64,000 nt of DNA from Corynebacterium testudinoris (GTDB lineage Bacteria; Actinomycetota; Actinomycetes; Mycobacteriales; Mycobacteriaceae): the NCBI RefSeq assembly GCF_001021045.1, contig NZ_CP011545.1, positions 1,860,001-1,924,000 of the forward strand. Reading direction: 5' to 3'. Of this stretch, positions 47,125 through 55,598 are shown piece by piece. Both the position numbers and the translations under genes were made by a program. Under the pieces are notes generated by a model that was not told the origin of the DNA, did not search any database, and saw nothing but the letters and a program-made list of their open reading frames with translations. Position 1 is the stretch's first letter. Every line of letters starts with the position of its first letter.

Positions 47125-48561
47125 ATGGCCTTTAAGTCCATCGAAGAAGTAGTCAAGTTCATCAAGGATGAAAACGTCGAATTCCTCGACGTGCGCTTCA
47201 CCGATGTCCCCGGCATCGAACAGCACTTCACCATCCCGGCTGAACTCTTCGACGAGGAAGCCGCCGAGGAAGGCCTCGCATTCGACGGCTCCTCCGTCCG
47301 TGGCTTCACGACGATCGATGAATCCGACATGAATCTCCTTCCGGACGTCGCCACCGCGCGGATCGACCCCTTCCGCAAGGCGAAGACCCTCAACATGAAG
47401 TTCTTCGTACACGATCCCTTCACCCGCGAGCCCTTCTCCCGCGACCCGCGCAACGTCGCCCGCAAGGCAGAAGAATACTTGGCATCCACCGGCATCGCCG
47501 ACACCTGCTTCTTCGGCGCCGAAGCAGAGTTCTACCTCTTCGACTCCGTCCGCTACTCCGCCGACATCAACTCCAGCTTCTACGAGGTCGACTCCGATGA
47601 AGGCTGGTGGAACCGCGGCGAGGAGTACAACCTCGACGGCTCCCGCAACCTCGGCTACAAGACCCGCGTCAAGGGCGGCTACTTCCCCGTCCCGCCGTAT
47701 GACACCACCACCGACGTCCGCGACGAGATGGTCCGCCACCTCCGCTCCGCCGGCTTCGACCTCGAGCGCTTCCACCACGAGGTGGGCACCGGCGGCCAGC
47801 AGGAAATCAACTACAAGTTCAACACCCTGCTGCACGCTGCCGACGACCTGCAGTCCTTCAAGTACATCGTGAAGAACACCGCCGTGGCCAACGCCAAGTC
47901 CGCCACCTTCATGCCCAAGCCCCTCGCTGGCGACAACGGCTCCGGCATGCACGCCCACCAGTCGCTATGGAAGGACGGCAAGCCGCTGTTCCACGACGAG
48001 TCCGGCTACGCAGGGCTGTCCGACCTCGCCCGCTACTACATCGGCGGCATCCTCCACCACGCTGGCGCCGTCCTTGCCTTCACCAACCCGACGCTGAACT
48101 CCTACCACCGCCTGGTCCCCGGCTTCGAGGCCCCAATCAACCTCGTGTACTCGCAGCGCAACCGCTCCGCCGCCGTGCGCATCCCGATCACCGGCTCCAA
48201 CCCGAAGGCCAAGCGCATCGAGTTCCGCGCGCCGGACCCCTCCGGCAACCCCTACTTCGGCTTCGCCGCCATGATGCTCGCCGGCCTCGACGGCATCAAG
48301 AACCGCATCGAGCCGCACGCCCCCGTGGACAAGGACCTCTACGAGCTCCCGCCGGAGGAAGCAGCCTCCATCCCGCAGGCACCGACCTCCCTCGAAGCCT
48401 CCCTCGCAGCCCTGCAGGAAGACTCCGAGTTCCTCACCGAAGGCGACGTCTTCACCGAGGACCTCATCGACACCTACGTCAAGTTCAAGTACGACAACGA
48501 GATCTCCCCGTCGCGCCTGCGCCCGACGCCGCTCGAGTTCGAGATGTACTACGACTGCTAG
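47125..48561 (+). CDS. glnA: Glutamine synthetase type I
   Basis: GlnA makes glutamine from glutamate, ammonia and ATP. The 478-residue subunit has [43 protein letters not shown] and [10 protein letters not shown]. The adenylylation Tyr is in SGNPYFGF (Tyr377), which marks the type I-beta class controlled by GlnE; a glnE gene lies at the right end of this window. The ATG at 47125 follows GAGGAG. A strong terminator follows at 48594. Confidence 0.96.
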   Translation: MAFKSIEEVVKFIKDENVEFLDVRFTDVPGIEQHFTIPAELFDEEAAEEGLAFDGSSVRGFTTIDESDMNLLPDVATARIDPFRKAKTLNMKFFVHDPFTREPFSRDPRNVARKAEEYLASTGIADTCFFGAEAEFYLFDSVRYSADINSSFYEVDSDEGWWNRGEEYNLDGSRNLGYKTRVKGGYFPVPPYDTTTDVRDEMVRHLRSAGFDLERFHHEVGTGGQQEINYKFNTLLHAADDLQSFKYIVKNTAVANAKSATFMPKPLAGDNGSGMHAHQSLWKDGKPLFHDESGYAGLSDLARYYIGGILHHAGAVLAFTNPTLNSYHRLVPGFEAPINLVYSQRNRSAAVRIPITGSNPKAKRIEFRAPDPSGNPYFGFAAMMLAGLDGIKNRIEPHAPVDKDLYELPPEEAASIPQAPTSLEASLAALQEDSEFLTEGDVFTEDLIDTYVKFKYDNEISPSRLRPTPLEFEMYYDC

Positions 48562-48593
48562 GGACTGCTTAACCGCGGCCCCACGTGCTCCTC

Positions 48594-48636
48594 AAGGCCC
48601 CGCCTCCCACCGTCTCCGCGGTGTGAGGCGGGGCCT
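48594..48636 (+). terminator. Terminator of glnA
   Basis: AAGGCCCCGCCTC / GAGGCGGGGCCTT with an inner CACCG / CGGTG pairing forms a long stem 32 nt past the glnA stop. Confidence 0.88.
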
Positions 48637-48662
48637 TGCGTCTATAGGTTCAGTCAGCAGAA

Positions 48663-48818
48663 AACCCACTGGCGGTGGCGCGCTACTCGGTCCGACTATC
48701 GCTTGCTGTGATTTCACCATAGTGAAACGGGTCCCTTCATCCGCCCTGGAGCGCCTGAGACGAGTCGTTTCTACGGGGTGATATCACGCCTACAGAGGGT
48801 TCCCATCACTGACAGCCC
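48663..48818 (+). repeat. Direct repeat, copy 1 (156 bp), upstream of SRPBCC-tetR
   Basis: Begins AACCCACTGGCGGTGG and ends GACAGCCC. It matches 49914-50068 with a single difference over the first 128 bp and several in the last 30 bp plus one 1-nt indel. Inside are a TTTCAC-CATA-GTGAAA hairpin, an ACGAGTCGT palindrome and an outer pair GTGATTTCACC / GGTGATATCAC about 70 bp apart. Confidence 0.95.
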
Positions 48819-48875
48819 TTGACGCCATTAACTAACAGTGTTAGCTTCAGAACTAACACTGTTAGTCATAGGAGG
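48819..48875 (+). promoter_or_regulatory. SRPBCC-tetR promoter with two CTAACA-n-TGTTAG operators
   Basis: -35 TTGACG (48819-48824), 17-bp spacer, -10 TAGCTT (48842-48847), and AGGAGG at 48870-48875 six nt before the ATG. Two palindromes, CTAACAGTGTTAG (48832-48844) and CTAACACTGTTAG (48853-48865), have centres 21 bp apart; one covers the -10, the other the transcript start. This is the classic layout of a TetR-family operator. Confidence 0.85.
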
Positions 48876-48880
48876 CTACC

Positions 48881-49393
48881 ATGAGAACCCGCACCATCAT
48901 CACCCTTTCCGTCACCGGTCTTTGTGTTGCCACCGCGACGGCCGGATTCCTAATTCCCTACCGCGTAGAACAACGCGCCACTGCCACCGCGTCGCGCGAG
49001 CAGGCATGGGAAGTCATCACTGATTTGCCCGGACACGTGGATTGGAACCCGCACACTGTTGAATTGTCGGGAACGCCTGCAGTCGGCGAGACTTTACTCA
49101 ATCGCACCCAGTCCAGTGGGACAGAATTCACCTTCCGGCCGGTTGTCCTCGTGGCCAAATCTGGGCAGGAGCTGCGCTGGCGAGGAACTACACTGATGAG
49201 AGGCATCGCGGACGGGGAACACTATTTCCGGATCGACCCAGGTCCCAGACCAGGGACCGTGACCATCGTCCAGGGCGAAGAGTTTCGAGGAGCCGCCGTG
49301 ATGCTACTGCGGCCCTCCTTCAATCTCGAGGAGGAATTCGCCACCAGCACCGAAGCGCTGGCGGCGGCCATCACCGACCACGCCCACAGGTAG
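48881..49393 (+). CDS. Membrane-anchored SRPBCC family protein
   Basis: The 170-residue product has an N-terminal membrane anchor or signal (about residues 5-25, TIITLSVTGLCVATATAGFLI) followed by an SRPBCC (START-like) domain: ASREQAWEVITDLPGHVDWNPHTVELSG, then LRWRGTTLMRGIADGEHYFRI and the long C-terminal helix. The fold binds hydrophobic ligands; the ligand is unknown. It is followed after 9 bp by tetR, and is preceded by two TetR-type operators, so it is likely derepressed by a small hydrophobic compound. The pair is bounded by the 155-bp direct repeats. Confidence 0.83.
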   Translation: MRTRTIITLSVTGLCVATATAGFLIPYRVEQRATATASREQAWEVITDLPGHVDWNPHTVELSGTPAVGETLLNRTQSSGTEFTFRPVVLVAKSGQELRWRGTTLMRGIADGEHYFRIDPGPRPGTVTIVQGEEFRGAAVMLLRPSFNLEEEFATSTEALAAAITDHAHR

Positions 49394-49402
49394 ATTTTGA
49401 GT

Positions 49403-49915
49403 ATGGATCGCCCCACACCCCAGCCCCTCACTCACCGGACCGCTGCGATCATCTCTGTGGCGCGAGAGATGCTTGAGGAAACAGGCTGGGAGACTCTGAC
49501 GATGCGCCGCCTGGCCGAGCGGGTGGGAATGAAGGCACCGTCGCTATACAACCACGTTGCCAACAAGGAGGAGCTGGGAACCATCATTCTCACGCAATCC
49601 TTCTTCCAGATGGGCGACGCACTGTGGGAGGCAACGACAGTCGCGAATCTGCTTGACCTCTACCGCACTCAAGCAACGCGACATCCGCATCACTATCGGT
49701 TAGCAACTACCGGCCCCCTTGAGCGCTCAGCACTTCCCCCCGGGCTGGAGGATTGGTCGGGCGCCCCATTCGCCCGGGTCACCGGCGATCCGCTCAAGGC
49801 GCAGAGCCTGTTTGCCTCGACACACGGGCTAGCGATCCTCGAGATCGATGGCCGTTTCCCGCCAGGCTCCCCGATCGACGATCTATGGGAGCAAACAGCA
49901 GAGATCTACCGCTAA
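49403..49915 (+). CDS. TetR/AcrR family transcriptional regulator
   Basis: The 170-residue product has a TetR N-terminal helix-turn-helix (ETLTMRRLAERVGMKAPSLYNHVANKEEL) and a short C-terminal ligand domain of the WHG type (FASTHGLAILEIDGRFPPG). At 170 residues it is a little short for the family. The ATG at 49403 is used; a TTG two codons upstream is possible. The stop codon TAA (49913-49915) is formed at the very first bases of the second direct repeat, so the end of the gene coincides with the repeat border. Probably the repressor of its own operon through the sites at 48832-48865. Confidence 0.87.
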   Translation: MDRPTPQPLTHRTAAIISVAREMLEETGWETLTMRRLAERVGMKAPSLYNHVANKEELGTIILTQSFFQMGDALWEATTVANLLDLYRTQATRHPHHYRLATTGPLERSALPPGLEDWSGAPFARVTGDPLKAQSLFASTHGLAILEIDGRFPPGSPIDDLWEQTAEIYR

Positions 49916-50068
49916 CCCACTGGCGGTGGCGCGCTACTCGGTCCGACTATCGCTTGCTGTGATTTCACCATAGTGAAACGGGTCCCTTCATCCGCCTTGG
50001 AGCGCCTGAGACGAGTCGTTTCTACGGGGTGAAATCACACCTCCAGAGGGGGCCTACCCTGACAGCCC
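49914..50068 (+). repeat. Direct repeat, copy 2 (155 bp), downstream of tetR
   Basis: Same orientation as 48663-48818, at an offset of about 1,251 bp. In this copy the outer inverted pair is perfect: GTGATTTCACC and GGTGAAATCAC. It starts on the tetR stop codon and ends 89 bp before the CPBP gene. Confidence 0.95.
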
Positions 50069-50157
50069 GTTGCCAGCCGCCCCTCCCGACTCCCCCAGCG
50101 AGATTCCTTAATCTCACCTAAGTAAGTATTCAGTTCTCTACTTGGGAGTCGACCACC

Positions 50158-50844
50158 TTGTTATCATCGCGCCTGCGCACGCCCCTGATCTATGCGGCAA
50201 TCTATGTGCTGGTTTCTCAGCTTCTACCGCAGGTCTTCGGGCTCTTCATCCCGAAGAGCACCACCGGCTTTTGGAACAGCCTCAATGTGGGAGGGTATTT
50301 CTTCCTCGCGATCTTGGCGGTGGTGATGTTTCGGGAGGTGTTCCGCGAGGCCCTGGCCGAGATAAAGAACCATCCGTTCAAGGTCCTCGGCCAGACGGCC
50401 ATCGCGTTTGTGGCCATCTTTGCCATCTCCACGTTGTTCCTGCTTCTCAAGGGCACGGAGGGGGCGCCGACGGCGAACCAGGAGGCCGTGAACCAGTTCT
50501 TGACTACCTCGGCGTTCGCCGTCATCATCGCGGTGATTCTGGGTCCGGTGGTGGAAGAGATCGTGTTCCGGGAGATTCTCATCGGCCGGCTGAGCATTAA
50601 GTTCCCAGTGTGGTTGCTCAGCGTGGCGTCGGTGGTGTTGTTTAGCCTCATTCACCTGCGCAGCTTCACGCCCGCAGGTCTCATGGAGGCAGGTCAGTAC
50701 ATTGCAATTGGCGTCGTCATGACCGCGTTGTACCTGTTCAATGGCCGGAAGCTGGCTTATCCCCTTGTAGGCCACGCGGTGAATAACCTCGTGGCCACGG
50801 GGTTGAGCCTTGCGGCGATCGCGGCGCAGTCCGCCGCGGGTTAA
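50158..50844 (+). CDS. CPBP family intramembrane metalloprotease
   Basis: The 228-residue membrane protein has about seven or eight helices and the CPBP (Abi/CAAX-like) motifs: EEIVFREILIGRL (the EExxxR motif), a second motif SLIHLRSF with His, and a third HAVNNLVAT. Such proteases process prenylated or membrane proteins, or act as bacteriocin immunity proteins; the substrate is unknown. The TTG start at 50158 follows GGGAG at about 9 nt. It is convergent with the FMN reductase gene. Confidence 0.88.
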   Translation: MLSSRLRTPLIYAAIYVLVSQLLPQVFGLFIPKSTTGFWNSLNVGGYFFLAILAVVMFREVFREALAEIKNHPFKVLGQTAIAFVAIFAISTLFLLLKGTEGAPTANQEAVNQFLTTSAFAVIIAVILGPVVEEIVFREILIGRLSIKFPVWLLSVASVVLFSLIHLRSFTPAGLMEAGQYIAIGVVMTALYLFNGRKLAYPLVGHAVNNLVATGLSLAAIAAQSAAG

Positions 50845-50849
50845 GCCGC

Positions 50850-51410
50850 CTAGACGTTGGCGGACTCGGTGACAGCGGCGGCGTCGATAAGCTCGTCGGC
50901 GATGGCATTGACCCAGTCAATGCCCTGCTGACCCGGGGTAAAGACCATGTCGGGGAAGTGCTCGGTGAAGGAGAATTCGGCCTGGGCCGGGACGAGCTTC
51001 ATGCCGACGCGTCCGACGATGTCGTGCCAGTGGGCGACGGAGGTGCGGGCGGCACCAGCACCGTAACCGATGAAGCCGACGGGCTTGCCGGTCCACTCCT
51101 CAAACAGCTGATCATAAGCATCCTTCATCGGGCCGGGGATGGAGGCGTTGTACTCCGGGGTGACAAAGATGAAGGCGTCGAATTGACCGATAAGTTCCGC
51201 CCAGGCGCGGGTCTTCGGGTCGGCGTAGTCGCCGTTTTTGACCATGCGCGGGGGGTTGGCGGTCATGGGGTTAAGGTCTTGCTCCTTGAGGTCAACGAGC
51301 ACGTACTCGTTGCCGTCGTGGCGAGCCTCAAGCTGCTCGATGGCCCACTGGCCGATGGTGATGCCGGAGCGTCCCTCACGGATGGAACCGACGAACACTG
51401 CGATCTTCAT
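50850..51410 (-). CDS. NAD(P)H-dependent FMN reductase-like protein
   Basis: The 186-residue flavodoxin-fold protein has GSIREGRSG (phosphate loop for FMN), TPEYNASIPGPMKDAYDQLFEEW and GYGAGAARTSVAHW, typical of the NADPH-dependent FMN reductase (SsuE/ArsH-like) family. It reduces FMN or quinones; the exact substrate is unknown. The ATG at 51410 has AGGAG 4-8 nt upstream. A GATAAT hexamer near 51436 may be its promoter. Confidence 0.9.
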   Translation of the reverse strand: MKIAVFVGSIREGRSGITIGQWAIEQLEARHDGNEYVLVDLKEQDLNPMTANPPRMVKNGDYADPKTRAWAELIGQFDAFIFVTPEYNASIPGPMKDAYDQLFEEWTGKPVGFIGYGAGAARTSVAHWHDIVGRVGMKLVPAQAEFSFTEHFPDMVFTPGQQGIDWVNAIADELIDAAAVTESANV

Positions 51411-51498
51411 GACTACTCCTCTGTTTGTTGACTCGCCAACATTATCACTTGGTGTCGTATCCACAAAACAATCGTGAGCGACCTCACTTCGGCTAAAA

Positions 51499-52257
51499 TT
51501 AGCACTCACGATACGGATCATCGACGATCATTCCCGTCGATTCATGCAGCTCACCGAGGTTGTACGCCTCCCGCAGATTGTCAATCGTTAAGACCTGCTC
51601 CGGGGGTCCGAAAGCCACGACTCGGTTGGACATGAGGATGACATGGTCGGCTGCGCGTGCCTCATCCAGGTCATGGGTGGTGTGGACGACAGTGCGGCCA
51701 TCATCGGTCTCGTCGTGGATAATCTCATCGATGGTGCGCGCGGAGACGAGGTCAAGGCCAGTGAGTGGCTCATCGAGGAGCAACACGTCATGTGATTGGG
51801 CGAGGCCCTGTGCAACATAGACGCGCTGGCGCTGCCCGCCGGACAACTCTTCCAGGTGCCGACGGGCGAGATCAGTGACGCGCAGGCGATCCATGACGGC
51901 GTCGATACGCTTTTTATCAGCGGCGTTTAGCCGCCCAAACCACCCCGACCGGGGATAGCGGCCCATGGAGACGATCTCGCGCACCGACAGTGGCACGCCC
52001 TCCGGGAAGCTGACGGATTGCATGACGTAGCTAATTCGCCGTTTAGCCGCATCGGCCCGTCCCCCCAACACCACCAACTCGCCGCCGAGCGGCTCAATGA
52101 GCCCACCGAGAGCGTGCAACAGCGTCGACTTGCCGGAACCATTGGGGCCGATGATGGCCGTGAGTTTGCCCGCTGGGATGGAAAAATCCGATGGCTGCAC
52201 GGCGATGGTGCGGTCATAGCCCAAGCTCAGTCCCCGGGCGTGCGCGAAATCGCTCAT
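51499..52257 (-). CDS. Metal (Zn/Mn) ABC transporter ATP-binding protein
   Basis: The 252-residue ATPase has Walker A GPNGSGKST, signature LSGGQRQRV, Walker B VLLLDEP and a switch His in THDLDEA. It powers the importer formed with the permease (52254, 4-nt overlap) and binding protein (53148). The family is the zinc/manganese importer class (ZnuC/MntB-like). It is the last gene of the operon. Confidence 0.92.
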   Translation of the reverse strand: MSDFAHARGLSLGYDRTIAVQPSDFSIPAGKLTAIIGPNGSGKSTLLHALGGLIEPLGGELVVLGGRADAAKRRISYVMQSVSFPEGVPLSVREIVSMGRYPRSGWFGRLNAADKKRIDAVMDRLRVTDLARRHLEELSGGQRQRVYVAQGLAQSHDVLLLDEPLTGLDLVSARTIDEIIHDETDDGRTVVHTTHDLDEARAADHVILMSNRVVAFGPPEQVLTIDNLREAYNLGELHESTGMIVDDPYREC

Positions 52258-53111
52258 GCTGTCACCCCGGCTGAAGCGGAACGACGAGTGGGCAGGCGAC
52301 GGCGGAGATACTGGACCTCCATGACGATCAGGAAGAAGACGATGGGCACAAGGGCCATCGTCGCCGCCGCTGCAGTCCCCCAGTAGTAGCTGAGGATGAG
52401 GCCGATGACGACCGAGGCGGCGCCAATGGCCGCCGACAGCGCGATCATCATCGGGATCGAGCGCGACAGCAGAGCAGCGGCCGAGGGCGGGGCGACAAGC
52501 AGGCTAAACACCAGCATGGTGCCCACCGCCTGGAAGCTGCCAATCACAGCGGTGGCAATGAGCACGAGCAATAAGGCGTGGGTGAGCTTGGGACGCATCC
52601 CCAAGGATTCGGCCTTGACCGGGGAAAAGGACAACACCAGCAGCGGCCGATAGAGCACCAGCGAACCAACGATGACAATGACCGCCAAAATCCCCTGCTG
52701 TTGAATGGCCGACCAGGACACCCCGAGCGCATCACCAAACAAAATGCTGGTCAGCGACCCCGTGAACGAACTTGAGCGCGAAATAATCACCACGCCGAGG
52801 GCCATCATGCCGACGAATAACAGGCCAATGGCGGTGTCTTCCTTGAGGTTGGTGTGCCGGTGGATCACCTCCACCGCACCGACCATCACCGCAGCGGCCA
52901 CAGCAGCACCGAGAATGGGGTTGAAATCAAAGACGACCGCGGCCGCGATGCCCGGGAGGACGCCATGGACGAAGGCATCTCCGAAGAAGCTCATGCCGCG
53001 CAGGACGAGCCACACTCCGACAGTCGCGCTCATCACTGCCGCGATGAGCCCGCCAATGAGTGCTCGTTGCTGGAATCCCAGCAGGAAAGGTTCTAGAAGC
53101 CAATCGATCAC
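52254..53111 (-). CDS. Metal ABC transporter permease
   Basis: The 285-residue permease of the ABC-3 (ZnuB/MntC) family has about eight membrane helices, with VLRGMSFFGDAFVHGVLPGIA near the N-terminus as the family hallmark and SVVIGLILSYYWGTAAAATMAL near the C-terminus. Its stop overlaps the ATPase start by 4 nt. It follows the binding-protein gene by 36 bp. Confidence 0.93.
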   Translation of the reverse strand: MIDWLLEPFLLGFQQRALIGGLIAAVMSATVGVWLVLRGMSFFGDAFVHGVLPGIAAAVVFDFNPILGAAVAAAVMVGAVEVIHRHTNLKEDTAIGLLFVGMMALGVVIISRSSSFTGSLTSILFGDALGVSWSAIQQQGILAVIVIVGSLVLYRPLLVLSFSPVKAESLGMRPKLTHALLLVLIATAVIGSFQAVGTMLVFSLLVAPPSAAALLSRSIPMMIALSAAIGAASVVIGLILSYYWGTAAAATMALVPIVFFLIVMEVQYLRRRLPTRRSASAGVTA

Positions 53112-53147
53112 GGGTCTACGGTAGTCCCTTCCGCCCTGACGACAATG

Positions 53148-54122
53148 TTAGGAGAGTGCCTCAGCGATGAGGCGGGCATTCTCACGCATCATGCCCTGGT
53201 AGTCAGCCGCCGGAGAATCCTCCGGGCCGGTGCTGCCGACATATAGCGGAACGACCGCCACGTCGCTGCCCACTTCCCGGGCGAGGGAATCCACCAGCCC
53301 CTGGTTAACTGCCGTGTTGGAGAAAATCACCGGCACTCCCCTGTCTTTGATTGTCTGGGCCAGCGCCGCGAGGTCCTGCGAGGAAGGCTCGGCCTCCGTC
53401 GAGCCGCCGGGGACGACCACACCGGCGGATTCGAAGCCGTAGGCGGCGTTGAAGTAGCCGAAGGCATCGTGGTCGGTGACGATGACCCGCTTGTCGGCAG
53501 GAACGGCGTCCAGGGTGGTGCGCACCTGCGCGTCGAGGTCCTTGAGCTGTTGACTAACCTCCGCGCCGCACTCGGACCACTTCTTGTCCCCGGACAGCTC
53601 CGCCGCCTGCGCGCCGATCAGCTCCGCACCCTGAGCCATGCGGCCGGCGTCGAGCCAGAAGTGCGGATCAAACTCGCCGTGATCGTGCCCCTCATGTCCA
53701 GCATGATCGTGGTCGTCGTGCTCATGATCGTGATCGCCGAAGGGGATGGGGTTGACCTCGTCGGCGACGTCCATCACCGGGATACCGTCCAGCTCCGCCT
53801 GATCCAGGGTGGAGGCCAGACCTCCTTCGAGGCCGAGGCCATTGGCAATGACCAGGTCGGCCTTCATCATCGCCGCGATTTGGGCGGAGGAGGCGGAGAA
53901 GTCGTGCGGATCCGCGCCGACCGGCATGAGGGTGGTGTAGTTCCCTCCGGCGCAGGTGGCAATCTGCTCGGTCACGCTGCCGAGCGGGGTCGTCGTGGCC
54001 ACGAGCGTCAGGCCATCTTTGGCGCCGCTATCATCGGAGTCACCGGCGGATGAGCAGGCGGCCAGCACGAGAGTGGAGGCCGCGGCCATGCTGATGAGGG
54101 TGGCGGATCGCTGAAGGCGCAT
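53148..54122 (-). CDS. Metal ABC transporter substrate-binding lipoprotein
   Basis: The 324-residue SBP cluster A-I protein has a lipoprotein signal with lipobox LAAC (Cys near residue 23), a His/Asp-rich loop of about 20 residues (DHDHEHDDHDHAGHEGHDHG, near 130-150) and the metal site residues in PHDFSAS, DPHFWLDAG and VTDHDAFGYF. The His-rich loop favours zinc. The ATG at 54122 follows CAGGAG. Upstream lie TTGAAAC direct repeats and a partial palindrome that could be a zinc-repressor site, shared with the divergent zinc-ribbon gene. Confidence 0.92.
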   Translation of the reverse strand: MRLQRSATLISMAAASTLVLAACSSAGDSDDSGAKDGLTLVATTTPLGSVTEQIATCAGGNYTTLMPVGADPHDFSASSAQIAAMMKADLVIANGLGLEGGLASTLDQAELDGIPVMDVADEVNPIPFGDHDHEHDDHDHAGHEGHDHGEFDPHFWLDAGRMAQGAELIGAQAAELSGDKKWSECGAEVSQQLKDLDAQVRTTLDAVPADKRVIVTDHDAFGYFNAAYGFESAGVVVPGGSTEAEPSSQDLAALAQTIKDRGVPVIFSNTAVNQGLVDSLAREVGSDVAVVPLYVGSTGPEDSPAADYQGMMRENARLIAEALS

Positions 54123-54147
54123 GGTGTGGGGAACTCCTGATGTCTAA

Positions 54148-54177
54148 TTGAAACTCTATTGAAACCGATTACCAATA
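54148..54177. promoter_or_regulatory. Candidate zinc-responsive operator between the ABC importer and the zinc-ribbon gene
   Basis: TTGAAAC is repeated at 54148-54154 and 54159-54165 (11 bp apart), and 54157-54177 has TATTG / CAATA arms around an ATTAC core. This partly resembles the TGAAAAT-type Zur boxes of corynebacteria. No repressor gene is in the window. Assignment is tentative. Confidence 0.4.
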
Positions 54178-54248
54178 GTACCCGGCGCGAGGGCTACGCG
54201 ACAAACGGATTTCCCTTCCCGGCCATGGGCGCTGACATAATGACCACC

Positions 54249-54620
54249 ATGAGCACCGAAACGGAACAATTGCCACCCTGCCCGCAATGCGCCAGCGAAT
54301 TCACCTACGAGATGGATCCTCTGCTGGTCTGCCCTGAGTGCGCCCATGAATGGACGCCTCAATTGACTCCGGCCGACGACACCATTGATGCCACGGGCCC
54401 GGCGGACATCTTCGATGCCGTGGGCAATGTGCTTATCGACGGCGATACAGTCACCGTAATCAAAACCATCAAGGTCAAAGGCGCCACACAGCCGCTGAAA
54501 GCGGGCACAAAGGTCCGCAATATCCGCCTCATTGACACCACCGATGACCACGACATCGACTGCAAGATCGATGGCTTTGGTGCCATGAAGCTGAAGTCGA
54601 GCGTGGTGAAGAAGGCGTAG
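54249..54620 (+). CDS. Zinc-ribbon protein, YjdM/PhnA family
   Basis: The 123-residue product has an N-terminal zinc ribbon with four Cys (PPCPQCASEF and LVCPECAHEW) and a C-terminal SH3-like domain with DGDTVTVIKTIKVKG and VRNIRLIDTTDDHDIDCKI, the full YjdM (formerly PhnA) arrangement. The family is not the phosphonoacetate hydrolase its old name suggests; its role is unknown. The ATG at 54249 is 7 nt from CATAAT (54236-54241), so it is probably leaderless; an ATG at 54240 lies within that -10. It is divergent from the metal importer. Confidence 0.9.
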   Translation: MSTETEQLPPCPQCASEFTYEMDPLLVCPECAHEWTPQLTPADDTIDATGPADIFDAVGNVLIDGDTVTVIKTIKVKGATQPLKAGTKVRNIRLIDTTDDHDIDCKIDGFGAMKLKSSVVKKA

Positions 54621-54631
54621 CTAGCGGAGAG

Positions 54632-55354
54632 TTACGCCATCCCACCAAACAGCGCACCAGCAAAGTACGTCAGGGCCAAGCCAGCGGAACCACCGACCAG
54701 CAGCCGCAGCATCGAGCGCAGCCTCGACGTCCCAGCCAAATGCGCAGAGACAACCCCCGTGGTGGCCAGGGCGACGAGGGTCACGATGGTGACAATCCAC
54801 GCCATGACGTCCTGCGGGGCGATGAGCACCGCCAGCATCGGCAGCAGCGCACCCAGGAGAAACGCCGCCGCGGAGGACGCCGCCGCGGCCAGCGGGCTGG
54901 TCAATTCGCCTTCGGTCATCCCCAGCTCCAGGCGCAGGTGCACCGGGAGCGGATCACCAGCGTTGATCTCCGTCGCCGCTTGCTCGGCGGTGGCGCGCGC
55001 GATGCCATAGGTCTGCAAGATCCCCACCAGCTCTTCTTTCTCCGCCTCGGGGAGTTCGGCCAGCTCCGTTCTCTCCTTGTCCATGAGCATCTTCTCCGAA
55101 TCCCTCTGGGCTGAGACGGACACGTACTCGCCCAAGGACATGGACACGGCGCCGGCCACCGTTGCAGCAATACCGGCGGTGAGGATGGGGCCCTCACTGG
55201 CACCAGTCGCGATGATGCCCAAGAGCAGGGCCGCTACCGACACGATGCCGTCATTGGCGCCGAGAACTCCCGCACGCAGCCAATTGAGGCGCGAGTTGTG
55301 CCCGGTATTGTGGGCCTCTCCGCTATGGCCGAGCAATGCTTGAGAAATAGCCAT
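54632..55354 (-). CDS. VIT1/CCC1 family Fe/Mn transporter
   Basis: The 240-residue protein has five membrane helices with the family signature LNWLRAGVLGANDGIVSVAALLLG in the first and MSLGEYVSVSAQRDSE after the second. The cytoplasmic helical region (about residues 80-145) is rich in Glu and resembles the metal-binding domain of VIT1. It would export iron or manganese from the cytosol. The ATG at 55354 has AGGGAGAA upstream. It is close to the Zn/Mn importer but is a separate unit. Confidence 0.9.
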   Translation of the reverse strand: MAISQALLGHSGEAHNTGHNSRLNWLRAGVLGANDGIVSVAALLLGIIATGASEGPILTAGIAATVAGAVSMSLGEYVSVSAQRDSEKMLMDKERTELAELPEAEKEELVGILQTYGIARATAEQAATEINAGDPLPVHLRLELGMTEGELTSPLAAAASSAAAFLLGALLPMLAVLIAPQDVMAWIVTIVTLVALATTGVVSAHLAGTSRLRSMLRLLVGGSAGLALTYFAGALFGGMA

Positions 55355-55598
55355 GGTTATTCTCCCTACTGTCCTGGGGTAGCCACTCGGCCACGCAGGC
55401 GGGGAACCACCACGGTGCGGTGGACGATGAGGGGGTGGGCTGGAATCCCGGCAACGGACATGGTCATACATAGAAGTTGTAGTCTGTTGCGCAGATCACG
55501 TAAAGCGTGGGAATCCTACCCTGACCTGAGAAAACACCAGGTGGAAAGTCGAGATATCAGACTGCGGGGAATCTCACAGCGAAAAGTCAGTCAACGCC

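Noticed and set aside
48819..49913. SRPBCC-tetR unit as a toxin-antitoxin system
   Set aside because: The first protein is a membrane-anchored START-like domain and the second a TetR repressor; neither resembles a toxin.
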